The notes beneath the pieces are model-generated. The model made no database searches and was not told where the DNA came from. It was given only the letters and a program-made list of their open reading frames with translations. DNA of 64,000 bases from Calothrix sp. NIES-4101 (lineage in GTDB: Bacteria; Cyanobacteriota; Cyanobacteriia; Cyanobacteriales; Nostocaceae): contig AP018280.1 in NCBI GenBank assembly GCA_004296455.1, positions 6,498,794-6,562,793 on the forward strand, given 5' to 3'. The position numbers and the translations under genes are program-made. Within the stretch, counting starts at the first letter, position 1. Every line of letters starts with the position of its first letter. Positions 57,299 to 64,000 of this stretch are shown here, piece after piece.

Positions 57299-57499
57299 AT
57301 GGTGTTAATTCGCGATTTGGTTCAACAAGTTCTGAGAAATGGTTATTTAACGCTTGCTGATGAAAACGAACTACGTAATCTTCTCAAAACTAAGTATGAC
57401 GAAGAAGATTTGAATGCTTTTATGAGACTTCAAGAAGCAGCAATGAATGGTTTAGTTAGGCAAGAGTCACGCGAAATTTATCCACTAAAAGTCGGTTAA
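57299..57499 (+). CDS. Small conserved-type cyanobacterial protein, 66 aa
   Basis: Starts at the ATG of MVLIRDLVQQVLRNGYLTLA, with GGG about 8 bases upstream; a GTG at 57290 adds three residues. Mostly helical, acidic (LRNLLKTKYDEEDLNAFMRL), no membrane helix or metal motif. I recall similar short proteins in filamentous cyanobacteria, function unknown. It stands alone between long spacers. Confidence 0.7.
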   Translation: MVLIRDLVQQVLRNGYLTLADENELRNLLKTKYDEEDLNAFMRLQEAAMNGLVRQESREIYPLKVG

Positions 57500-57909
57500 A
57501 ACAGTGGCAAAAGAAAAACGATGGAATGTGAGAGCATATAAATAAGATCAAAAAATCAGTGTTTCTTTGATCCAATTTAATTTAGTAGTGCATTTTGCCA
57601 GAAATAAACTAATCCTTATATTTTGTCTAAACGCTAGGAGACCATGTAGAGAATTACGATACTTGTCACTTAGGTAGATAATGTGTTAGTAAGGTTTTAG
57701 AAAAAAATTAGTCACAATTCATCTGCCTTTGCTATTGATTTCCCTGTTTCGATGGGTCATCAATTCCTTGTATAACCAGAGACGCGGCTGCTGAACCCCA
57801 GTCTCAAATCACTTCAAACCCCAAAAATTGAGTTCCCAATTATGAGCGATCGCCTTCATGATTCGTTACATTTGGCACTCTAAATTTGGTAGTTATTACT
57901 GGAAAATTC
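57500..57909. other. Intergenic upstream of rtcB
   Basis: 410 bases with one HIP1 site (about 57845) and no recognised gene. Confidence 0.55.
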
Positions 57910-59382
57910 ATGCAGCCAAAAAACTTAAACCGTCTCCTGCGTGCTTTGTCACGTCAGGGTTTAGATGTTAGCTACGAAAATCAAACATACTCGGTTCGTC
58001 TCCATCAAGCCAAAAAAAATATACCTACCGCAGAAATTTTACTACCAGTAGGTTTTCCGGTAGAAGCAAAAGCTCTGAAACAACTAGCAAATCTCGCAAA
58101 TACTCATCATCCCGCAGGTGGATGTGTTTGTCGTATCTGTGCAACACCCGATTTTCATCCAGGTGATGCGGGAATTGCCATTGGTTCGGTGATTGAAACC
58201 GAAAATATGATCATACCTGCTGCTGTTGGTGCCGATATCAATTGTGGAATGCGATCGCATGTTATGGATTTGAGTATCGATACATTTCTGGCAAAGCGCG
58301 ATCGATTCGTCGAGTTGATGAAAGGTGATTACTTTTTTGGAACTCGTGATGTCACCATGACAGCCAAATCGATGCAAGCATTATTCCAACATGGGGTTAT
58401 TGGTTGGTTGGATACCATACTCGATCATCCCACAGGTAGTTTTGTGCAGTCCGATTTGTCACAGTTAGGCAGCGAAATCGAGCGAATTTTCTTCAATGGT
58501 TCCATGGATGGTGACTGGAAACTTGCTCCCGAAGAACTGGTTCCCGATGCAGGATTAGTGCGGGATGGTGGACTTGCAACCATTGGAGGAGGAAATCACT
58601 TTGTCGAAATTCAGGTAGTCGATCGCATCGAAAATCGTGCGTTAGCACATGCTTGGGGAATCAAAGCCGGACAACTGGCATTGATGATTCACTCAGGTTC
58701 CCGCAACGTTGGTAAATATATTGGTGGTGCATGGCGTGATAAAGCCAAAAATGCTTGGATGCATGGTGTCAAATACCCAGATTCCCACATATTCCCCTTA
58801 TCGCTAAATTCCCATCCCGAACTTGTTAGTAGTTATCTCCAAGCGGAAGCAACAGCTGCTAACTATGGCTTTATTAATCGTTTATTACTAGCGGAGTTAC
58901 TGCGTTTGCGTTTACGTCAAGTTTATGGGGATATGGAAGCACCCTTAATCTACGATTTACCCCACAATCTCACTTTGCCTGTTGCGAGGGAATCAAAAAA
59001 TTCCCAATCAAAAATTAACAAATGGGTGACTCGTAAAGGTGCCTGTCCAGCACACCCAGGACAACCTGTAATTATTCCTGGTTCGATGGGTACTTATTCG
59101 TACTTGTGTGTGGGTCAGGGTAACGCTGAATTTCTTAACTCTGCCTCCCACGGAGCCGGAAGGGTACGTAGTCGATTTGACTTAACTCGCCAAGGAGCAT
59201 CGGCAACTGAAGCTGAATTAGGATTAACAGGGGTTGATTGTATTACCTTGAGAGAGGAGCGACGTATCGAAGAAGCACCTGCTGCATATAAACCCATACA
59301 GTCTGTGATTGACGTACAAGTAGAAGCGGGAATGATTGGTGTTGTGGCAAGATTGAGTCCGGTCTTAACTTTTAAAGCTTAA
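57910..59382 (+). CDS. rtcB: RNA ligase RtcB
   Basis: 490 residues from the ATG of MQPKNLNRLLRALSRQGL, with GGA 8-10 bases upstream; a TTG at 57886 would add eight residues. Metal and GTP site residues are visible: CVCRICATPDFHPGDAG, GADINCGMRSH, IGGGNHFVEIQ, IHSGSRNVG and SASHGAGRVRSR (the guanylylated His region). It joins 2',3'-cyclic phosphate or 3'-phosphate RNA to 5'-OH RNA in repair or tRNA splicing. The N-terminal segment before residue 60 is longer than in E. coli RtcB. Standalone gene; no rtcA is adjacent. Confidence 0.94.
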   Translation: MQPKNLNRLLRALSRQGLDVSYENQTYSVRLHQAKKNIPTAEILLPVGFPVEAKALKQLANLANTHHPAGGCVCRICATPDFHPGDAGIAIGSVIETENMIIPAAVGADINCGMRSHVMDLSIDTFLAKRDRFVELMKGDYFFGTRDVTMTAKSMQALFQHGVIGWLDTILDHPTGSFVQSDLSQLGSEIERIFFNGSMDGDWKLAPEELVPDAGLVRDGGLATIGGGNHFVEIQVVDRIENRALAHAWGIKAGQLALMIHSGSRNVGKYIGGAWRDKAKNAWMHGVKYPDSHIFPLSLNSHPELVSSYLQAEATAANYGFINRLLLAELLRLRLRQVYGDMEAPLIYDLPHNLTLPVARESKNSQSKINKWVTRKGACPAHPGQPVIIPGSMGTYSYLCVGQGNAEFLNSASHGAGRVRSRFDLTRQGASATEAELGLTGVDCITLREERRIEEAPAAYKPIQSVIDVQVEAGMIGVVARLSPVLTFKA

Positions 59383-59392
59383 TTCCGACTTC

Positions 59393-59818
59393 CTACTCTA
59401 AATTAACCTGATGACTTCGCCAAGGAGAACCGCGATATTTCCCTAGCACTTCACCTTCAGTAACTTCGATAAGGGTATCATGAGGTTCATAATTCGCACC
59501 TCGATATTTACAGGGTGCTTCTATTGGAGTAATTTCACTGATTTCACTGATTTCATTTATTGTCGATCGCTCTGCAACTAAAGTGCGATCGCGCTGTAAT
59601 TTCATTCTGTAATCATTTTGTTGTAAAAGCTTATGAGTCGATACTAAAACAACTATGAGTAAGAAAAGCTGAATTTCCCAAGGAGCAATGATTAAGCTAA
59701 TGATGAAACTAATAATTGCAGCCACACCAGCTAAATAACCGATTTCGTCGGTGCTTGTTTTAAAAATGTAACCACTGAATAAACCAGTCACAAGCGGAAT
59801 TAAAAAAGCAAACGCCAT
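59393..59818 (-). CDS. Membrane protein with C-terminal DUF4278 motif
   Basis: 141 residues. N-terminal membrane helices (about 4-20 and 28-62) are followed by a coiled charged linker and a C-terminal DUF4278 motif (APCKYRGANYEP, EVTEGEVLGKYRGSPWRSH). DUF4278 is a small, largely cyanobacterial domain of unknown function; here it is fused to membrane helices. The gene ends 10 bases from the stop of rtcB on the opposite strand. Confidence 0.82.
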   Translation of the reverse strand: MAFAFLIPLVTGLFSGYIFKTSTDEIGYLAGVAAIISFIISLIIAPWEIQLFLLIVVLVSTHKLLQQNDYRMKLQRDRTLVAERSTINEISEISEITPIEAPCKYRGANYEPHDTLIEVTEGEVLGKYRGSPWRSHQVNLE

Positions 59819-60074
59819 TTTTTAGTTACCTCTGAACCCACCAGCAGAAGCGTTATTGTTTTCTTGAATGATTATTAATCTAGCAGAAGTAGCAAATATC
59901 ACACATCCAAAGTTTTGTCACCATACTCTGCTAAGGAATACATACAAGCATGGGGTGCTAGATTTCAAATCCGTCTGGTATATTAATCTAACACTTTACG
60001 ATACTTTTGAAATCATCAATATTATTCGCAAACTGCAAATTACCGTAAAGTAGTGTTTTCGACCTAGAGACGCG

Positions 60075-62234
60075 ATGCTAAATATTCCTCAACAACTAGC
60101 AACAGAACTTAATCTGAGACCCAATCAGGTACAGAATGCCCTGGAACTTTTTGCCGAAGGCGCGACTATTCCCTTTGTTGCCCGTTACCGTAAAGAACGC
60201 ACTGGCGAGATGGACGAAATACAGCTACGCGACCTCCAAGATAGATATAATTACTTAAAAGAAGTAGAAGAAAGAAAAACAACTATACTCAACTCGATTA
60301 GCGAACAAGGTAAACTGACTGACGAGTTAAAGAGGAAAATCGAGGCTTGTTTGCAGAAAAATGAGCTAGAGGATTTATATTTACCCTATCGTCCCAAGCG
60401 TCGTACTCGTGCCACGATCGCCCGAGAAAAGGGACTCGAACCGCTAGCTGAGTTGATTAAGTCCTTAAATGTCAAAAATGGTGCCTTGGTTCCCTTGGAA
60501 GGGGAAGCAGCTAAGTACATTTCTGAGGAAAAAGGGGTTAAAAGTGCTGAGGATGCCCTCAAAGGGGCTGCGGACATTTTAGCCGAAGAAATTGCCGAAA
60601 AAGCGGAATTACGGGCATATTTACGCGAATATTTGTTAGATGAAGGTGTATTTGTCTCGCGGATTAAAGACGAACAACCGGAAGGAACAACCAAGTTTGA
60701 GATGTATCGTAACTTCCAAGCGAAGGTGAGGAATATTGCCCCGCACAATCTTTTGGCTTTGTGTCGTGGGGAAAATGAAGGCATATTAAGTTTTCAGATT
60801 GATTACGATGAAGAAGTTGTACTTTCCTACCTAGAATCCCAGGAAATTCGCGTCAAGCATCGTCCTATCCGTGCTTTTTATCAGGAAATGGTGAAAGATG
60901 CATTTAATCGCTTGATTAAGACTTCATTGATGACTGAAGTCATTGCCCAGAAAAAGCTTGAGGCAGATATTGAATCGATTAAGACATTTGAAACTAACTT
61001 GCGTGAATTGCTGTTATCTGCTCCGGCGGGGATGAAGCCAACATTAGCCATAGATCCCGGTTTTCGCACGGGTTGCAAAGTCGCAGTACTTGACCAAACT
61101 GGTAAATATTTAGAATATCAAGCAATATTTCCCCATCAAGCCGCAGAACAACGGGCAAAAGCCGCGCAAACCCTGAAAAATTTTATTGATAAATATCAAA
61201 TTGGTTTAATTGCGATCGGTAATGGAACAGCATCCCGTGAAACTGATGAGTTTGTGGCGGAGGTGTTAAAAAATATCGAAAATAAACCCATCAAAGTGAT
61301 TGTGAATGAATCGGGAGCATCTATATATAGTGCCAGTAAACTTGCTGGTGAAGAATTCCCTGATTTAGATGTAACGGTGCGGGGTGCAATTAGTATTGGT
61401 CGTCGCTTGCAAGACCCACTGGCGGAACTCGTAAAAATAGACCCCAAATCTATTGGTGTGGGGCAATATCAACATGATGTAGACCAAAAATTATTGAAGA
61501 AAAAACTTGATGAAACTGTCGAAAGTTGTGTGAATTATGTCGGAGTTGATTTAAATACAGCTTCTAAAGAACTTCTTACATTTGTATCAGGAATTACGGC
61601 GACAGTGGCAAATAATATTGTTACTTATCGTAATGAAAATGGTATTTTTAAAAACCGCCGTCAACTCTTGAAAGTCCCGAAACTGGGGCCAAAAGCCTTT
61701 GAACAAGCAGCAGGATTTCTGCGGATACGAGGTGGTGAAAATCCCTTAGATAATACCGCAGTCCACCCAGAAAGTTATAAATTAGTAGAAGCGATCGCAT
61801 CTGACCTGAATGTTTCTTTAAAGCAGGTAACGCTAATAGCTGAAAAGTTGAAAACAGTCGGGTTGAAAAAATATGTCACCGACATCATTGGAGAACCGAC
61901 ACTGCGAGATATTCTGAAAGAATTAGAAAAACCTGGACGTGATCCTCGTGCGGAGTTTAAATATGCTACTTTTAAAGCGGGAATTAAAGAAATTTCCGAT
62001 TTAACAGTAGGTATGGAGTTGGAAGGAATTATCACTAATGTTGCTAATTTTGGTGCATTCGTCGATATTGGCGTTCACCAAGATGGTTTAGTGCATATTT
62101 CCCAACTCGCAGATAGATTTGTAGATGATCCCAAGAAAATAGTCAAGGTGGGACAAGTCGTCAAAGTTCGTGTATTAGAGATAAATGAAAAGCTGCGACG
62201 AATTAGTTTATCGATGAAAGCCCTAAAGCAATAG
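60075..62234 (+). CDS. tex: Tex-family RNA-binding protein
   Basis: 719 residues, full length. An N-terminal helical region (VARYRKERTGEMDEIQLRDL), a YqgF-like RNase H fold (TLAIDPGFRTGCKVAVLDQT), two helix-hairpin-helix motifs (VDLNTASKELLTFVSGI, LKVPKLGPKAFEQAAGFL) and a C-terminal S1 domain (GIITNVANFGAFVDIGVHQD, then GLVHIS). Tex proteins act in transcription and RNA quality control. All domains are intact. Standalone gene. Confidence 0.96.
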   Translation: MLNIPQQLATELNLRPNQVQNALELFAEGATIPFVARYRKERTGEMDEIQLRDLQDRYNYLKEVEERKTTILNSISEQGKLTDELKRKIEACLQKNELEDLYLPYRPKRRTRATIAREKGLEPLAELIKSLNVKNGALVPLEGEAAKYISEEKGVKSAEDALKGAADILAEEIAEKAELRAYLREYLLDEGVFVSRIKDEQPEGTTKFEMYRNFQAKVRNIAPHNLLALCRGENEGILSFQIDYDEEVVLSYLESQEIRVKHRPIRAFYQEMVKDAFNRLIKTSLMTEVIAQKKLEADIESIKTFETNLRELLLSAPAGMKPTLAIDPGFRTGCKVAVLDQTGKYLEYQAIFPHQAAEQRAKAAQTLKNFIDKYQIGLIAIGNGTASRETDEFVAEVLKNIENKPIKVIVNESGASIYSASKLAGEEFPDLDVTVRGAISIGRRLQDPLAELVKIDPKSIGVGQYQHDVDQKLLKKKLDETVESCVNYVGVDLNTASKELLTFVSGITATVANNIVTYRNENGIFKNRRQLLKVPKLGPKAFEQAAGFLRIRGGENPLDNTAVHPESYKLVEAIASDLNVSLKQVTLIAEKLKTVGLKKYVTDIIGEPTLRDILKELEKPGRDPRAEFKYATFKAGIKEISDLTVGMELEGIITNVANFGAFVDIGVHQDGLVHISQLADRFVDDPKKIVKVGQVVKVRVLEINEKLRRISLSMKALKQ

Positions 62235-62552
62235 TTATTTGGTTAACTGTGTATTGGTGAATACTGATTGATTAGCCCTCTTCCATATAAGCAGGGTAAA
62301 ACCTGAATTTTTCGGTGGCTCTAAATCACGTAATTTTGTTCATTTATCAGCAAGTATAGAAAAGCGTTAAATTTGCGTTCCTTAATGGCTCAATTAATAT
62401 TGAGCTATTATCTAACGACTCATAATCGAGCAAAAAAAATACATCTCACGATATAGCATCAATCATCCTTGCTAAAGAGGCTAAAAATTAGTACATAGCT
62501 CAAGATGGGAAGTGAAAGTAAAAAGAATTTGATTTAGTTCGTAGGTGAAAAA
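62235..62552. other. Intergenic
   Basis: 318 AT-rich bases with no recognised feature. Confidence 0.55.
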
Positions 62553-62948
62553 ATGTTACCCACCTTTTTAACTGTATTAGCCACTGCCTTAAGCTTACTA
62601 ATTGTTGATATCCTCTTCCGTGGAGTTGATATTGCTAACTTCCCCGCAGCTTTAATAGCAGCGGCTGCTATTGGCTTTATTAATAGCTCTATCAGGCCAA
62701 TTTTATCAACTCTATCTTTACCCCTGAATTTTCTTAGCTTTGGCGCATTTTCCCTGATTGTCAACGGCTTTTGTTTTTGGTTAGCAGCAGCATTAGTCCC
62801 AGGTTTTGGTGTACATGGAATAGCTGCATTTATCCTAGGTCCAGTAGTTCTATCTTTAGCTAGCACATTCATCAATAACTACTTTGCTGAAAAGAACTTA
62901 TCACTCAAAAGTGATGATGCAAGCAAAACTCAACTACCTTCGAGCTAG
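62553..62948 (+). CDS. Phage-holin-4-like (PF04020-type) membrane protein
   Basis: 131 residues with about four membrane helices (FLTVLATALSLLIVDILFRG, FPAALIAAAAIGFINSSIRP, FLSFGAFSLIVNGFCFWLAA, GIAAFILGPVVLSLASTFIN) and a charged tail. NSSIRPIL followed by LPLNFLSFGAFSLIVN is the signature of the PF04020 family of membrane proteins. The name holin is historic; function in cyanobacteria is unknown. It is followed by another small membrane protein. Confidence 0.85.
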   Translation: MLPTFLTVLATALSLLIVDILFRGVDIANFPAALIAAAAIGFINSSIRPILSTLSLPLNFLSFGAFSLIVNGFCFWLAAALVPGFGVHGIAAFILGPVVLSLASTFINNYFAEKNLSLKSDDASKTQLPSS

Positions 62949-63046
62949 TTTTTAAAAGCTTTACCTGGAAAAACTGAATTAAAAACTAGTCAGTATCACC
63001 TCAATTACATCAACGTCAACTGTAGAAATTTATTTGTCATAACCTC

Positions 63047-63232
63047 ATGAAACCACTTCGATATCTCCTCGCTCTTGTGATACCTCCTGTAGGTGTTTAC
63101 CTCACGTATGGATTTGGACAAACTCTAATTATTAACATCCTGTTAACTTTTTTAGGTTGGCTTCCTGGAAGTATCCACGCCATTTGGGCAATATCAAAAC
63201 GTGAAGAAAACTTTGATCGCCCCACAATTTAA
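63047..63232 (+). CDS. YqaE/Pmp3-family small membrane protein
   Basis: 61 residues with two membrane helices: YLLALVIPPVGVYLTYGF and a second with NILLTFLGWLPGSIHAIW. The PPVGVYL and GWLPGSIHA motifs are diagnostic for YqaE/Pmp3 (UPF0057) proteins, linked to membrane potential and salt stress in other organisms. It is 98 bases after the holin-like gene on the same strand. Confidence 0.9.
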   Translation: MKPLRYLLALVIPPVGVYLTYGFGQTLIINILLTFLGWLPGSIHAIWAISKREENFDRPTI

Positions 63233-63404
63233 CTAAACTTGGGGGGGTTAAAATCCCCCAGAGATGTCAATCAATATGTTCTGTATCGGGATGAAATTAA
63301 ATCCCTTTACCAAAAAGATTATAAGTAACCAATTATTGTAATCAATATCCCTGACTTATATCATGTGTCATAAGTTGGGGATATTAATTTAGTAAGGAAA
63401 ATTC

Positions 63405-63932
63405 ATGCATAATACAGACATTTCTACAGCTTGGGAAAATGCTCAAAGCATAGTTAATAGATTCATAAATCTGCTACCAAGCATCATCCTAGTATTGATT
63501 ATTTTTTTATTTTTCTGATTATAGCTAGTAGACTTAAAATACTTTTTAACAGATTGACTTGTAATCATCGCTATGCCCGTAATTTAGGATTAGTATTGGG
63601 AAGGTTAGCACAAATAACTATCATTTTGATTGGGTTATTTATTGTTCTTTCTATTGTGATTCCTACACTGAGAGCCAGTGATTTGGTACAGCTTTTGGGA
63701 ATTATACCAATTCTCTAAAATTAGGCTACAGATGGAATCTACGGAACCATTGCTAAATCTAGATTTTTTAATTGCGTAGCTTTAGCTTCTCGCGAAGCGA
63801 GTATTGCGAATTGGTATTAGTGGTGTTGCTATTGGTTTTACCTTCCGCGATATTTGACAAAACTTCTTGGCTGGTATTTTAATCTTACTGCCAGAACATA
63901 ACCGCAACGTAGATTCCCAAATTGACAAATAA
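63405..63932 (+). pseudogene. Decayed small-conductance mechanosensitive channel (mscS-type)
   Basis: The start reads MHNTDISTAWENAQSIVNRF, then INLLPSIILVLIIFLFF, and a stop appears after a frameshift near 63510. In the shifted frame the family sequence resumes: ARNLGLVLGRLAQITIILIG, SDLVQLLGI. It is broken by the 114-bp MITE at 63704, then resumes as ISGVAIGFTFRDI, an in-frame TGA, and QNFLAGILILLPEHNRNVDS before the final stop. The beta domain and C-terminus are gone. At least one frameshift, one insertion and one nonsense codon make it non-functional. Confidence 0.85.
63704..63817. mobile_element. MITE inserted in the mscS pseudogene
   Basis: 114 bp with perfect 10-bp terminal inverted repeats ATACCAATTC and GAATTGGTAT. 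It splits the conserved LLGI / SGVAIGF sequence exactly, and the flanks suggest a TA target duplication, as in IS630/Tc1-type elements. It contains no gene but has an internal palindrome (GCTTCTCGCGAAGC). Confidence 0.8.
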
Positions 63933-63953
63933 TGAGAATCTGGACATTAATAA

Positions 63954-63979
63954 ACCTCTCTTTTGTGCACAAGAGAGGT
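63954..63979. terminator. Inverted repeat near the right edge, possible terminator
   Basis: ACCTCTCTT-TTGTGCAC-AAGAGAGGT is a strong hairpin shortly after the mscS remnant. No T tract follows on either strand within the visible sequence, so termination is uncertain. Confidence 0.45.
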
Positions 63980-64000
63980 CAAAGTATTTGTGTATCAATC

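Noticed and set aside
59868-60053. 61-codon frame before tex
   Set aside because: No motif, composition like the surrounding spacer.

Overview
The window is chromosomal DNA from a filamentous, heterocyst-forming cyanobacterium. The evidence is frequent HIP1 octamers (GCGATCGC), cyanobacteria-specific families (Ycf34, a DUF4278 protein, a TM-helix-repeat channel protein, kinase-TPR proteins), and a heterocyst/nitrogen-fixation cluster: patB (cnfR), fdxB and a cytochrome c oxidase operon in the order I recall for patB-fdxB-coxBAC2 of Anabaena/Nostoc. The sequence is AT-rich with long intergenic spacers. No rRNA, tRNA or CRISPR array was recognised. The genus cannot be named.

Layout. 1-2650: 3' part of a multi-domain sensor histidine kinase. 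2651-10310: a plasmid-like insertion with a large primase/helicase replication protein (CyRepA1-like), a small ribbon-helix-helix protein, repeat-rich spacers and a large serine recombinase whose start codon lies about 50 bases from the point where coxA is cut. 10282-15792: interrupted coxA, coxB, fdxB, patB. 15948-21000: secreted protein, dnaK, dus, pentapeptide protein. 21392-24560: kinase with 18 near-identical TPR units, then a truncated DUF2887-type tail. 24683-36586: ilvD, a low-complexity membrane protein, a CPBP protease, ogt, a CCA-adding-type enzyme, ycf34, a DUF218 protein, uvrC. 37768-44350: zinc-ribbon protein, TM-helix channel protein, dynamin/Era-like GTPase, a Fur-family regulator (Zur-like), purS, purQ. 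44870-49834: a conflict-type cluster of a Pepco-like protein, a caspase-FGE protein with a candidate diversity-generating-retroelement variable region, a broken DUF433/DUF5615 toxin-antitoxin pair and an Lhr-like helicase. 50944-56534: GH65/beta-phosphoglucomutase fusion and sucrose synthase. 57299-64000: small protein, rtcB, DUF4278 protein, tex, small membrane proteins and a decayed mscS gene carrying a MITE.

Two observations stand out. First, the heterocyst-type coxA is cut after about 96 codons by an element that carries both a serine recombinase, sitting in the cox operon on the same strand, and a plasmid replication gene. This looks like a developmentally excisable element derived from an integrative plasmid. 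The rest of coxA is not in the window, so the element either runs past the left edge or the gene is permanently broken. Second, the caspase-FGE protein ends in a stretch where every unusual codon is one adenine-mutagenesis step set away from AAY. That is the signature of a DGR variable region, although no reverse transcriptase or template lies nearby. Its last residues are read antisense from a ruined DUF5615 toxin gene, so the 3' end of this gene was joined to a toxin-antitoxin locus by recombination.
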